This document shows, piece after piece, positions 1-6,682 of a stretch of DNA of 13,061 bases (its first letter is position 1; every line of letters begins with the position of its first letter). The notes below the pieces were generated by a model. It was given only the letters and a program-made list of their open reading frames with translations, ran no database searches and was not told the origin of the DNA. The stretch spans positions 146,441-159,501 of the forward strand of contig NZ_HG428741.1 in NCBI RefSeq assembly GCF_000380245.2, given 5' to 3'. The translations under genes and the position numbers were made by a program. This stretch comes from Bacillus massiliigorillae (lineage in GTDB: Bacteria; Bacillota; Bacilli; Bacillales; DSM-1321).

Positions 1-23
1 GAGAAGTACGCTATGTACTTCTC
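1..23 (-). terminator. Hairpin after the split transketolase pair, probable terminator cut by window edge
   Basis: GAGAAGTAC at 1-9 pairs perfectly with GTACTTCTC at 15-23 around a 5-base loop. It lies 15 bases beyond the stop codon of the minus-strand transketolase C subunit gene. For a rho-independent terminator on that strand the U-tract would lie to the left of base 1, outside the window, so only the stem can be confirmed. Confidence 0.55.
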
Positions 24-38
24 TCGTTTTCTTATAAT

Positions 39-971
39 TTATTGCATATTAGCTTTTACAACTTCAATAATTCTTTCAGGAGTTAAACCATATTTCTCTA
101 CTAGTTCAAGTGGTTTACCACTTTCTCCGAATGTATCGTTAATACCGACCATAGCTACTTTTGTTGGGTGGTTTTGACAAACTACTTCACTTACAGCTGA
201 TCCTAATCCACCAATAATGTTATGCTCTTCGCAAGTAACGATAAGCTTGCTTTCTTTCGCAAGTTCTACGATTAAGTCTTTGTCGATTGGCTTGATTGTA
301 GGCATGTTTACAACAGTTACGTTAATGCCTTCAGCTTTTAACATTTCGCTAGCTTTAAGAGCTTGCTGAACCATGAAGCCAGTTGCGATTAATGTGATGT
401 CTTGACCTTTTTCAAGAACAATACCTTTACCGATTTCGAATTTGTAGTCTTCTTTGTTATTAACTGCTTCAACAGCTAAACGACCAAGACGAACGTAAGC
501 AGGACCATCGAACTCAGCTACAGCTTTAATGACTGCTTCTGTTTCTACAGCATCACATGGTGAGAAAACAGTCATGTTAGGAATACTTCTCATAAGAGCT
601 AAATCTTCTACAGATTGGTGAGATGCACCATCTTCACCTACTGTAATACCAGCGTGAGTTGCACATACTTTAACATTTAATTTAGGATAGCAAATAGAGT
701 TTCTGATTTGCTCGAAGGCTCTACCAGCAGCAAACATTGCAAAAGTACTAGCAAATACAGTATTTCCACATGATGCAAGACCAGCGGCTGTAGACATCAT
801 GTTTCCTTCTGCAATACCCATGTTAAAATGCTGTGCTGGACGTACTTGTTGAGCATCACCAGTTTTTGTTGATTTAGAAAGATCCGCATCTAATACAATA
901 ATATTTTCGTTTTCTTGTACTAAGTTTGCTAATGCTTTACCGTACGCTTCTCTTGTTGCAATCTTACTCAT
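39..971 (-). CDS. Transketolase, C-terminal subunit (split transketolase)
   Basis: Second half of a two-gene transketolase, 310 residues. Together with the N subunit it should transfer two-carbon ketol units between sugar phosphates in the non-oxidative pentose phosphate pathway, in the cytoplasm. The pyrimidine-binding domain spans about residues 4-168. It carries MGIAEGNM with Glu55, the expected activating glutamate for the ThDP aminopyrimidine, and a THAGIT...GEDGASHQ block with His106, Asp114 and His118. These match the positions of donor-binding residues in full-length transketolases. A transketolase C-terminal domain follows, about residues 185-305, containing CEEHNIIGGLGS. The start is set by AGGAGG (complement of 981-986), nine bases before the ATG. 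That ATG shares one base with the upstream stop (TAATG), so the two subunits are probably translationally coupled. The half-length is the normal form of the split family, not a truncation. A DXS-like or other ketol-transferring specificity cannot be excluded from sequence alone. Confidence 0.93.
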   Translation of the reverse strand: MSKIATREAYGKALANLVQENENIIVLDADLSKSTKTGDAQQVRPAQHFNMGIAEGNMMSTAAGLASCGNTVFASTFAMFAAGRAFEQIRNSICYPKLNVKVCATHAGITVGEDGASHQSVEDLALMRSIPNMTVFSPCDAVETEAVIKAVAEFDGPAYVRLGRLAVEAVNNKEDYKFEIGKGIVLEKGQDITLIATGFMVQQALKASEMLKAEGINVTVVNMPTIKPIDKDLIVELAKESKLIVTCEEHNIIGGLGSAVSEVVCQNHPTKVAMVGINDTFGESGKPLELVEKYGLTPERIIEVVKANMQ

Positions 972-1795
972 TATTCATTGCCTCCTAATTCCTTGATCGC
1001 TAATTCACATTGTTCAGCAGATGGAGCCGCACCGTGCCATGCATAGTTGTTTTCCATGAAGGATACACCTTTACCTTTAATCGTCTTAGCGATGATGGCA
1101 GTTGGTTGTCCTTTTGTTTCACGAGCGTTTTTGTATGCTGCGAAAAGCTCTTCGTAGTTATGTCCATCAACTACAATTACGTTCCAGCCAAAAGCTTCAA
1201 ACTTTTTATCAATTGGGCATGGATTCATAACTTTTGTGATGTCACCGTCGATTTGCAATCCGTTAAAGTCAACGATTGCAACAAGGTTATCAAGTTTATA
1301 ATGAGCCGCACACATTGCTGCTTCCCATACTTGACCTTCTTCTAATTCGCCATCACCAAGTAATGTATATACACGATTTGTTGTTTCATGAATTTTATTA
1401 GAAAGAGCCATACCAACAGCAGTTGAGATACCTTGACCAAGTGAGCCAGTTGACATATCTACTGCATCAATATAGTTCATGTTTGGATGACCTTGTAGTT
1501 TTGAGTTAACTTGTCTAAATGTAGTAAGTTCTTCAGCGGAGATGAATCCTTTTTCGTGTAGTACTGCATAAAGTACTGGAGAAGCATGACCTTTTGAAAG
1601 AACGAATTTGTCACGATTGATGTCGCTTACATTCTCTTCTGTAATATTCATTTCTTTGAAGTATAGAGATGTTAAGATTTCTACAGCAGAAAGAGATCCA
1701 CCTGGGTGACCTGAAGCTGCTTGTGTAACCATACGGACGATACTTTTTCTAGCATTTGTTGCTTTTTGTTCTAAAAGATTGAAGTTTTCCAACAT
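971..1795 (-). CDS. Transketolase, N-terminal ThDP-binding subunit (split transketolase)
   Basis: First half of the split transketolase, 274 residues. It carries the diphosphate- and Mg-binding part of the thiamine diphosphate site. Visible motifs are GHPGGSLS with His30, SKGHASP with His70, QGHP with His103, the ThDP signature from GDGE (147-150) to DFNG (176-179, metal-ligand Asn178), and YAWHG with His254. These are the conserved histidine positions of canonical transketolases, so the active site looks intact when paired with the C subunit. The ATG at 1795 has AGGAGG (complement of 1800-1805) four bases upstream, which is short but acceptable spacing. The gene is first in the unit and overlaps the next gene by one base. 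Codon choice looks like that of the well-expressed genes nearby, so there is no obvious sign of recent transfer. A full-length tkt may exist elsewhere in the genome, which this window cannot show. Confidence 0.93.
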   Translation of the reverse strand: MLENFNLLEQKATNARKSIVRMVTQAASGHPGGSLSAVEILTSLYFKEMNITEENVSDINRDKFVLSKGHASPVLYAVLHEKGFISAEELTTFRQVNSKLQGHPNMNYIDAVDMSTGSLGQGISTAVGMALSNKIHETTNRVYTLLGDGELEEGQVWEAAMCAAHYKLDNLVAIVDFNGLQIDGDITKVMNPCPIDKKFEAFGWNVIVVDGHNYEELFAAYKNARETKGQPTAIIAKTIKGKGVSFMENNYAWHGAAPSAEQCELAIKELGGNE

Positions 1796-1834
1796 GAATC
1801 CTCCTAAAATGAAATAAATGACCTTTATGTGTTA

Positions 1835-1863
1835 AGCATAGAATTTTATTTGGTGTTCGTGAA
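1835..1863 (-). promoter_or_regulatory. Candidate sigma-A promoter for the transketolase pair
   Basis: On the minus strand, TTCACG (complement of 1858-1863) and TATGCT (complement of 1835-1840) are separated by 17 bases, about 40 bases upstream of the start codon. Each hexamer matches the consensus at four of six positions. Spacing and location are good, the sequence only fair. Confidence 0.35.
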
Positions 1864-1998
1864 GTGATAATTTATTCCAGTTATTTAATTTTATTGTAAA
1901 GTTGGAATTTGTAAGTGGGGAAATGGTTTTGTATTATCAATTTTTAATGGTTTTTGTATGGTAGTATAAGAGATGAAATACTTAGTTGGAGGCAGAAA

Positions 1999-2817
1999 AT
2001 GAAATATAAATTAGTTTGTATTGATATGGATGGTACACTTTTGGACAAGAAATTTTCTATTCCAGAAGATAATATTAGATCGTTAAAGGAAGCGATGGAG
2101 CAAGGTGTGCAAGTCGCGTTAGTTACAGGAAGACCTTATAATATAGCAAGTTATTTTAAGAAATACTTGGGTGAGAATGTTTCAGTAATTGGTACAAATG
2201 GAACCTACTTTAAAATTGGAGATGTAGAATATAAGAAGTCGTTGAATTCTGATGAAATTGCTACTATTTACGAATTAGCTACGAAATATAATTTATCTGC
2301 ACATTTTAAAGGTTACGATATGGTTATTTCTAATCATAAAATCGATGAGAATCAAGCAGAGAAGAAAATAAGTGCATCACTTCCAGTCGAAAATCAAATG
2401 AAGTTTTTCGAGGAATGTTCTCTTCAAGATGCGTTAGAATGTCATCAAGACCATATTATGAAATGTCTTATTTTTTCTGATGATCTTGATGCGGTTGCGA
2501 AAGCGAAGGCTGAATTAAAGCAGTATGACAATCTAGAAGTGGTTAGCTCACATCTTAATAACTTTGAGGCAATGCCGATTGGTACATCTAAAGGATTAGC
2601 GGTCAAACAATTATGTGAGATGTTACACGTTCAACCGGAGGAAGTTATTTGTATTGGTGATAATGAAAATGATTTATCAATGATTAAATTTGCTGGTTTA
2701 GGCATTGCAATGGGGAACGCTCCGGAAGCGATACAGGCACAAGCAGATTTCGTTACAGATACGAATATTAATTGTGGTGTGGCAAAGGCAATTGATCGTT
2801 TTATTTTAAATAAATAA
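1999..2817 (+). CDS. Cof-type HAD-superfamily phosphatase
   Basis: Predicted Mg-dependent phosphatase of the Cof/HAD-IIB family, 272 residues, the usual length. Motif I is DMDGT with nucleophile Asp9 and acid/base Asp11. Motif II Thr43 lies in LVTGRP. Motif III Lys198 lies in GTSKG, and motif IV is GDNENDLSMI with Asp221 and Asp225. A cap domain fills about residues 83-190. Family members dephosphorylate sugar phosphates, flavin or pyridoxal phosphates and similar metabolites; the substrate cannot be read from sequence. The start at 1999 is chosen over the in-frame ATG at 1954 because GGAGG at 1988-1992 is six bases upstream and the protein then begins just before motif I. It is divergent from the split transketolase genes, so a sugar-phosphate substrate is possible but is inference only. 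Confidence 0.92.
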   Translation: MKYKLVCIDMDGTLLDKKFSIPEDNIRSLKEAMEQGVQVALVTGRPYNIASYFKKYLGENVSVIGTNGTYFKIGDVEYKKSLNSDEIATIYELATKYNLSAHFKGYDMVISNHKIDENQAEKKISASLPVENQMKFFEECSLQDALECHQDHIMKCLIFSDDLDAVAKAKAELKQYDNLEVVSSHLNNFEAMPIGTSKGLAVKQLCEMLHVQPEEVICIGDNENDLSMIKFAGLGIAMGNAPEAIQAQADFVTDTNINCGVAKAIDRFILNK

Positions 2818-2821
2818 CTTT

Positions 2822-2856
2822 AAAAATCCCGAAAATCTTAGATTTTCGGGATTTTT
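2822..2856. terminator. Perfect 16-bp bidirectional terminator
   Basis: Bases 2822-2837 and 2841-2856 are exact reverse complements around a 3-base loop. An A-run leads on one side and a T-run on the other. It sits between the convergent HAD gene and the small minus-strand gene at 2880-3269 and should stop transcription from both. Confidence 0.93.
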
Positions 2857-2879
2857 ATTATGATTGATTAAACTATTAT

Positions 2880-3269
2880 TTAAGCCAAACCATGATAAAG
2901 CGCATAATGTTCTATATCATTTGTTTGAATGTTACCTGCAAAATAATTGGTTTTATATTTTTTAGGTTTTTCTTTTACATAAATGGATGCTAAGTCACGT
3001 AAGATTAGCTTTGCTTCTGTTCCGTCGGTAATGCATTCTGTGCTCTCATCAACATGTAAGCTGCATTTATCATACTTTGTTCCATTCTTGAGCAGGACAT
3101 CTACATAAAGTAGTGTTTGTTTAACTGCTACTCGTATACATTTTTCTTTACGAGAAATCTCAGATACTATTAATTCTCTTGTTAAATGATTTGTGACATT
3201 AGTAAGGTCACGTTTTAGTAAAGTGATTTCATGTTCTAACTGTTCAATTTCTAGTGTTTCTGTTGTCAT
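2880..3269 (-). CDS. Small protein of unknown function with N-terminal coiled coil
   Basis: I do not recognise this 129-residue protein. Residues 1-45 are rich in Glu, Leu, Lys and Arg with heptad-like spacing, suggesting a coiled coil. Residues 46-100 alternate hydrophobic and polar residues in what looks like a small beta-rich domain (QTLLYVDVLL, EAKLILRDLASIYV). The C-terminal tail is basic, then aromatic (KPKKYKTNYF). It has two cysteines (44 and 69) plus Cys79, no signal peptide and no membrane segment, so it is probably cytoplasmic. The ATG is supported by an AGAGGGA ribosome site shortly upstream. A candidate promoter lies 55-85 bases upstream, and a shared terminator lies beyond the stop. 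It stands alone, convergent with the HAD gene. It is likely a genus- or group-restricted protein, which is a guess from failure to recognise it. Confidence 0.78.
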   Translation of the reverse strand: MTTETLEIEQLEHEITLLKRDLTNVTNHLTRELIVSEISRKEKCIRVAVKQTLLYVDVLLKNGTKYDKCSLHVDESTECITDGTEAKLILRDLASIYVKEKPKKYKTNYFAGNIQTNDIEHYALYHGLA

Positions 3270-3322
3270 CCATATCCCTCTTATTCATGTGTATTTCCCC
3301 TGAAGAAAGGTTGTTAGCTAAA

Positions 3323-3352
3323 AGTATACTCCTGCTTAGTCGGAATAGACAA
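3323..3352 (-). promoter_or_regulatory. Candidate sigma-A promoter for the 129-residue gene
   Basis: On the minus strand, TTGTCT (complement of 3347-3352) and TATACT (complement of 3323-3328) are separated by 18 bases and lie 55-85 bases upstream of the start codon. The -10 matches five of six consensus positions, the -35 four of six. Confidence 0.45.
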
Positions 3353-3466
3353 ATTATTCAAACTGTAATAGTGAAAAAACTTGCGATGTATATAGGACAA
3401 ATTGTTTATTTACGTTTAATTTTTTCTTGCGATGACTAAAATGAAAGGCTGAAAGGGTGACATCGT

Positions 3467-4153
3467 GTGAAGATTGTTTTGTTTATTATTTTAATACTTA
3501 TTGTTTTGCTTATATGCATCCTCTTATCGAAAATAACCATTCGCGTTCATTATTATCATGGAAATGATAATGATCAGCTCAAAGTAATAATAAAAGCATT
3601 GTTTGGCATTGTTTCAAAAAAAATAGATGTACCTGTCATTAAAGTACAAAAAGATTCAACATCGGTTGTTATTAAAGAACGAACAGAAAGCAATACTAAT
3701 AAGGAAAAGGAGAAGAAGAGAATTAACATCGAGGATATTATGAATAGTTTTCATGATACGAGAGAAATGATTCAACATGTTAAAGATGCTTATCCAATTC
3801 TAAAGAAATTCTTTAAAAAAGTGGGAGTCCATCAATTTCAATGGCAGAGTGCAATAGGCACAAAGGATGCAGCTCTTACAGCAAAGATAACTGGTGTGAT
3901 ATGGGGAATAAAAGGTATTGTGCAAGCGTGTGTATATAAATATCTATCTGTACAATGTCAGCCTTCCTATCAGGTTACGCCATATTTTAATAGAGGTCTT
4001 TCTGCCACGGAATTTCGTTGTATACTATCCGTTCGCATTGGCTATGCTATTCTAACAGCATTTAAGCTTATTCGTCATTGGAGAGGTGGCAAATTACACT
4101 TGAAATCTTCTACTTTTCAAAAACAAAACAATCAGACAAATAAAACAGTTTAG
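3467..4153 (+). CDS. ytfI: DUF2953 family protein YtfI, probable sporulation gene
   Basis: A 228-residue protein of the DUF2953 family, whose function is unknown. Residues 1-21 form one strongly hydrophobic N-terminal segment, so it is predicted to be anchored in the membrane. About residues 24-60 resemble the family's conserved start (KITIRVHYY...ALFGIVSKKIDVP), and a charged Lys/Glu-rich linker follows at 60-90. The conserved core runs from about 108 to 205 (KVGVHQFQWQSAIGTKDAALTAKITG region, then LIRHWRGGK). The start is GTG at 3467, preceded by AAAGGGTGA at 3452-3460; an upstream in-frame ATG is not supported. The gene directly precedes ytfJ, 14 bases apart, as in B. subtilis, where from memory the pair is expressed in the forespore. 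Recognition rests on both sequence and this gene order. Confidence 0.85.
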   Translation: MKIVLFIILILIVLLICILLSKITIRVHYYHGNDNDQLKVIIKALFGIVSKKIDVPVIKVQKDSTSVVIKERTESNTNKEKEKKRINIEDIMNSFHDTREMIQHVKDAYPILKKFFKKVGVHQFQWQSAIGTKDAALTAKITGVIWGIKGIVQACVYKYLSVQCQPSYQVTPYFNRGLSATEFRCILSVRIGYAILTAFKLIRHWRGGKLHLKSSTFQKQNNQTNKTV

Positions 4154-4167
4154 CAGGAGGAAATAGT

Positions 4168-4641
4168 ATGTCAGAACATCCAATTCAAGGACTTATGAGT
4201 GCAGCAATGGAAAATTTAAAGGAAATGATTGATGTTAACACAATCATTGGTGATCCAGTTGAAACGCCAGATGGTAGCGTTATTTTGACTGTTTCAAAGG
4301 TAGGGTTTGGCTTTGCAGCTGGTGGTAGTGAATTTGCTGGTGAGAGCGGTGGAGGACAATCGGGAAATAGTGGCGGTAATTCTAATTCTGGTCAATCTAA
4401 TCTTCCATTTGGAGGAGGTAGTGGTGGAGGTGTCTCTATCACACCGATTGCATTTCTTATCGTTAATTCTAGTGGGGTGAAGATGCTGCATCTAGATGAA
4501 AATACACATTTATTAGATAAGATTCTCGATTTAGCGCCTGCTGCAATTGAAAAGATTCAAGGGATGATGTCTAAGAAGGACAGTCAATCACAGTCAAAAG
4601 ATAGTAATCAACAAAATCAACCAAAACATGATTTAGAATAA
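4168..4641 (+). CDS. ytfJ: GerW family sporulation protein (YtfJ)
   Basis: A 157-residue spore protein of the YtfJ/GerW family, a family linked to spore germination in Bacillus. Visible elements in order are the conserved N-terminal helix (HPIQGLMSAAMENLKEMIDV, residues 4-23), GDPVETPDGSVILTVSKVGFGFAAGGSEF (28-56), a Gly/Ser/Asn-rich low-complexity insert (57-88), and the conserved SITPIAFLIV strand (90-99) with the following VKMLHLD. A hydrophilic Ser/Gln/Lys tail runs from 135 to 157. There is no signal peptide. The start is well fixed by AGGAGG at 4155-4160, seven bases upstream, and ytfI ends only 14 bases before it, so the two are co-transcribed. A forespore sigma-factor promoter is expected from other Bacillus, but I could not place one convincingly. 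No clear hairpin terminator follows before the tpx promoter. Confidence 0.92.
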   Translation: MSEHPIQGLMSAAMENLKEMIDVNTIIGDPVETPDGSVILTVSKVGFGFAAGGSEFAGESGGGQSGNSGGNSNSGQSNLPFGGGSGGGVSITPIAFLIVNSSGVKMLHLDENTHLLDKILDLAPAAIEKIQGMMSKKDSQSQSKDSNQQNQPKHDLE

Positions 4642-4688
4642 ATTTATATGTAAAGTTTCTTTATACTAAATTTAGGGTATGCTAATAA

Positions 4689-4717
4689 TTGAAAAATTTC
4701 CGAAAAAAGCATATGAT
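4689..4717 (+). promoter_or_regulatory. Sigma-A promoter of tpx
   Basis: TTGAAA at 4689-4694 and TATGAT at 4712-4717 are separated by exactly 17 bases. Each hexamer matches the consensus at five of six positions. The expected start of transcription is near 4724, about 33 bases before the tpx ATG. It should separate tpx expression from that of the sporulation genes upstream. Confidence 0.72.
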
Positions 4718-4756
4718 AACACTGTACATATGTTGTAAAAAAGGGGAGATAAAAGG

Positions 4757-5257
4757 ATGGCTAATATTACTTTTAAGAACAATCCAGTTACATTGCTTGG
4801 AAATGAAGTAAGAGTAGGAGATGCAGCTCCAGATTTTTCAGTATTACGCAATGACCTTTCACCAGCAACTTTGTCAGACTATCAAGGACAAGTTAAAATT
4901 ATTAGTGTTGTTCCTTCCATTGATACAGGAGTTTGTGATGCGCAAACAAGAAGATTCAATGAAGAAGCAAGCAATCTTGATAATGTAAAAATATTAACTA
5001 TAAGTGTTGATTTACCATTTGCACAAGGCCGTTGGTGTGCTGCAGCTGGTATTAAAAACGTTGAAACTCTTTCTGATCACCGTGATTTATCTTTCGGAAA
5101 AAATTATGGTGTAGCGATTGAAGAACTTCGTTTATTGGCACGTGCTGTTTTTGTTGTTGACAGCAGTGATACAGTTGTTTATGCGGAATATGTGAGTGAA
5201 GCAACTAATCACCCTGATTATGAAGCAGCTGTGAATGCCGCTAAAGCAGCTAAATAA
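4757..5257 (+). CDS. tpx: Thiol peroxidase Tpx
   Basis: Atypical 2-Cys peroxiredoxin of the Tpx type, 166 residues, the usual family length. It reduces hydrogen peroxide and organic hydroperoxides using thioredoxin, in the cytoplasm. The peroxidatic site is PSIDTGVCDAQT with Pro53, Thr57 and Cys60. The resolving cysteine is Cys94 in GRWCAAAG, and Arg129 in LLARAVFVVD fits the conserved active-site arginine. The ATG at 4757 has AAGGGGAG at 4741-4748, eight bases upstream. It has its own sigma-A promoter and a strong terminator, so it is probably a single-gene unit inside the conserved ytfJ-tpx-ytxK-ackA order. No PerR-type operator was recognised at its promoter. Confidence 0.97.
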   Translation: MANITFKNNPVTLLGNEVRVGDAAPDFSVLRNDLSPATLSDYQGQVKIISVVPSIDTGVCDAQTRRFNEEASNLDNVKILTISVDLPFAQGRWCAAAGIKNVETLSDHRDLSFGKNYGVAIEELRLLARAVFVVDSSDTVVYAEYVSEATNHPDYEAAVNAAKAAK

Positions 5258-5287
5258 TTTTTCTACTCTTTTAATGTTAACTGATTG

Positions 5288-5343
5288 GCTGATTCATTTT
5301 GTCTTATGAACAACAAGACGAGTGAATCAGCTTTTCTTTTTTT
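5288..5343 (+). terminator. Terminator after tpx
   Basis: GCTGATTCA at 5288-5296 pairs with TGAATCAGC at 5323-5331. The stem extends inward through GTCTT (5301-5305) and AAGAC (5315-5319) with one bulged base and G-U pairs. A T-rich tract follows at 5332-5343. Confidence 0.9.
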
Positions 5344-5382
5344 TAGGAAAACTTATTAAGTGTATAAGATGTTTAATAATTA

Positions 5383-5422
5383 TTGCCATTCCTTTACGTA
5401 TAATGTATTTTTTCGTTACAAT
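5383..5422 (+). promoter_or_regulatory. Candidate promoter region of ytxK
   Basis: Two overlapping sigma-A-like pairs are present between the tpx terminator and ytxK. TTGCCA (5383-5388) and TATTTT (5406-5411) have 17-base spacing. TTTACG (5393-5398) and TACAAT (5417-5422) have 18-base spacing. A TATAAT at 5399-5404 lacks a good -35. I cannot choose between them, but a promoter here is expected because a terminator stands upstream. Confidence 0.4.
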
Positions 5423-5450
5423 AAGAGCAGAAAGAACGGAGGTTTTTTGT

Positions 5451-6443
5451 TTGAAATTTGAAAGTATCGAAAAGGTATTCCAATTATTAGACCAGACAGC
5501 GGTCATTATTGAAGAGGAATGTGACTGCACGTATTTAGAAGCACTTGCTGAAACATCTGAAAATCTTTTTCATAATTCGATATTACAAGAAGAGTTAAGT
5601 GAAATGACTAAGAAGCGTCTTCTTAAGCAATATGATACAATATCAATTGAGCAATTTGATGGTGAAACGATTCGTAAGGCGTTTCAATTAGCCATTTTAA
5701 AAGGAATGAAGCAGAATACTCAATCGAATCATCAAATGACACCTGATTCAATTGGTTTATTTGTTAGCTATCTTGTTCGTAAATGTTCTGAAGGAAAAGA
5801 GCAATTCAGGTTGTTTGATCCTGCAGTTGGGACAGGAAATTTACTTTTTACGATTTTACAGCAATTTGATAAAGAAGTTATTCAAAGTGTTGGCTGTGAT
5901 GTAGATGATACACTAGTTAAATTAGCATATAGTGGAGCGAATTTAATACAATGTCCAGTGGAATTGTATAATGGTGATAGTATTAAACCGCTTCTAATCG
6001 ACCCAGTAGATATTATCGTGAGTGACTTACCGGTTGGTTATTATCCCGATGATGTAAGAGCTAATGATTTTGAAGTGAAAGCTGAGGGAGAACATACATA
6101 TGCTCATCATTTATTGATTGAACAAAGTGTAACTCATCTTAAAGCTGGGGGGTATGGAATTTTTATTATCCCTAACAGTATTTTTGAAACTTCACAAGCC
6201 ACATTATTACAGAGCTTTTTGAAGAATCATACACATATACAAGGTCTTATTGCATTACCGCATTCTTTATTCAAAAACGAAGCGGCAGCAAAGAGCATTT
6301 TGTTAGTACAAAAGAAAAGTGAAGATGTAAAGGCACCGAAAAATGCGTTGCTTGTGCAACTTCCAAAAATGTCAGATGCAAATGCGATGCAAAATATTCT
6401 TAATCAGATGGATGAATGGTTTAAAGTAGAAAAGGGAAATTGA
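5451..6443 (+). CDS. ytxK: Class I SAM-dependent methyltransferase YtxK
   Basis: A 330-residue protein related to N6-adenine methyltransferases and type I restriction M subunits. The target is unknown. A helical N-terminal domain (about 1-95) precedes the Rossmann-like catalytic domain. Motif I is FDPAVGTGN (residues 122-130), which binds SAM; an acidic residue after the second strand, Asp150, should contact the ribose. Motif IV reads SDLPVGYY (191-198) rather than the usual NPPY, so the residue that normally contacts the target amino group is replaced. The TTG at 5451 is chosen as start because GGAGG at 5438-5442 is eight bases upstream and the reading frame before it runs through the tpx terminator; the resulting length matches B. 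subtilis YtxK as I remember it (about 330). It lies immediately before ackA, a conserved arrangement, but a terminator separates them. There is no adjacent restriction or specificity gene, so this is not a restriction system. Confidence 0.88.
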   Translation: MKFESIEKVFQLLDQTAVIIEEECDCTYLEALAETSENLFHNSILQEELSEMTKKRLLKQYDTISIEQFDGETIRKAFQLAILKGMKQNTQSNHQMTPDSIGLFVSYLVRKCSEGKEQFRLFDPAVGTGNLLFTILQQFDKEVIQSVGCDVDDTLVKLAYSGANLIQCPVELYNGDSIKPLLIDPVDIIVSDLPVGYYPDDVRANDFEVKAEGEHTYAHHLLIEQSVTHLKAGGYGIFIIPNSIFETSQATLLQSFLKNHTHIQGLIALPHSLFKNEAAAKSILLVQKKSEDVKAPKNALLVQLPKMSDANAMQNILNQMDEWFKVEKGN

Positions 6444-6470
6444 TATCTTATCTATGAATCGCTAAGAGAT

Positions 6471-6515
6471 AAAAGTCCCATAATGCTTTGATTCACAAAG
6501 CATGGGACTTTTTCT
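6471..6515 (+). terminator. Terminator after ytxK
   Basis: AAAAGTCCC (6471-6479) pairs with GGGACTTTT (6504-6512), and ATGCTTTG (6483-6490) pairs with CAAAGCAT (6496-6503). There is a small bulge between the two stem blocks and a 5-base loop. T-rich sequence follows. Confidence 0.9.
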
Positions 6516-6624
6516 TTTGTGTTTAATAGTTGGATAATTTAGAATATTATATAACTATACGAACAAATATATGTAGGATGTAGCTGAGTTTTAAGATGGT
6601 AATACATGGTGTAATAATAAAAAA

Positions 6625-6638
6625 TAAAAACGTTTATG
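6625..6638 (+). promoter_or_regulatory. Degenerate cre-like site (CcpA) upstream of ackA
   Basis: TAAAAACGTTTATG has the AANCGNT core of catabolite responsive elements but differs from the TGWAANCGNTNWCA consensus at three positions. Its centre lies about 57 bases before the transcription start expected from the extended -10 at 6677-6682. That is where CcpA activates ackA in B. subtilis, as I recall. The position supports the call more than the sequence does. Confidence 0.35.
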
Positions 6639-6673
6639 ATAAGAAAGAGCAATGGCATTAAAATTGTGATTTC

Positions 6674-6682
6674 TGTTATACT
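6674..6682 (+). promoter_or_regulatory. Candidate extended -10 promoter of ackA
   Basis: TGTTATACT combines a TGn extension with TATACT, a five-of-six match to the -10 consensus. No good -35 hexamer is present, which fits a promoter needing an activator such as CcpA at the cre-like site upstream. Closer alternatives near 6788-6793 (TACAAT) also lack a good -35. Confidence 0.4.

Noticed and set aside
1010..1345. Plus-strand open frame of 111 codons inside the transketolase N gene
   Set aside because: It lies antisense to a strongly conserved gene, has no ribosome site, and its translation has no recognisable features.
1954..1998. Upstream ATG of the HAD gene
   Set aside because: No ribosome site precedes it, and the extra 15 residues come before the normal family start; 1999 has GGAGG upstream.
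3395..3404. GGACAAATTG as a forespore sigma-F -10 element for ytfI
   Set aside because: It fits the remembered -10 pattern and position, but no GYATA-like -35 lies at 15-16 bases, so the promoter is not supported.
3254..3439. Plus-strand 61-codon frame overlapping the start of the 129-residue gene
   Set aside because: It overlaps the opposing gene and its promoter, has no ribosome site, and composition does not look coding.
5322..5450. N-terminal extension of ytxK from an upstream ATG
   Set aside because: The extension reads through the tpx terminator and T-tract and lacks a ribosome site; TTG 5451 has GGAGG at good spacing and gives the family length.
5451..6443. Restriction-modification system around ytxK
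   Set aside because: No endonuclease or specificity gene is nearby, and its location beside ackA is a conserved chromosomal arrangement.
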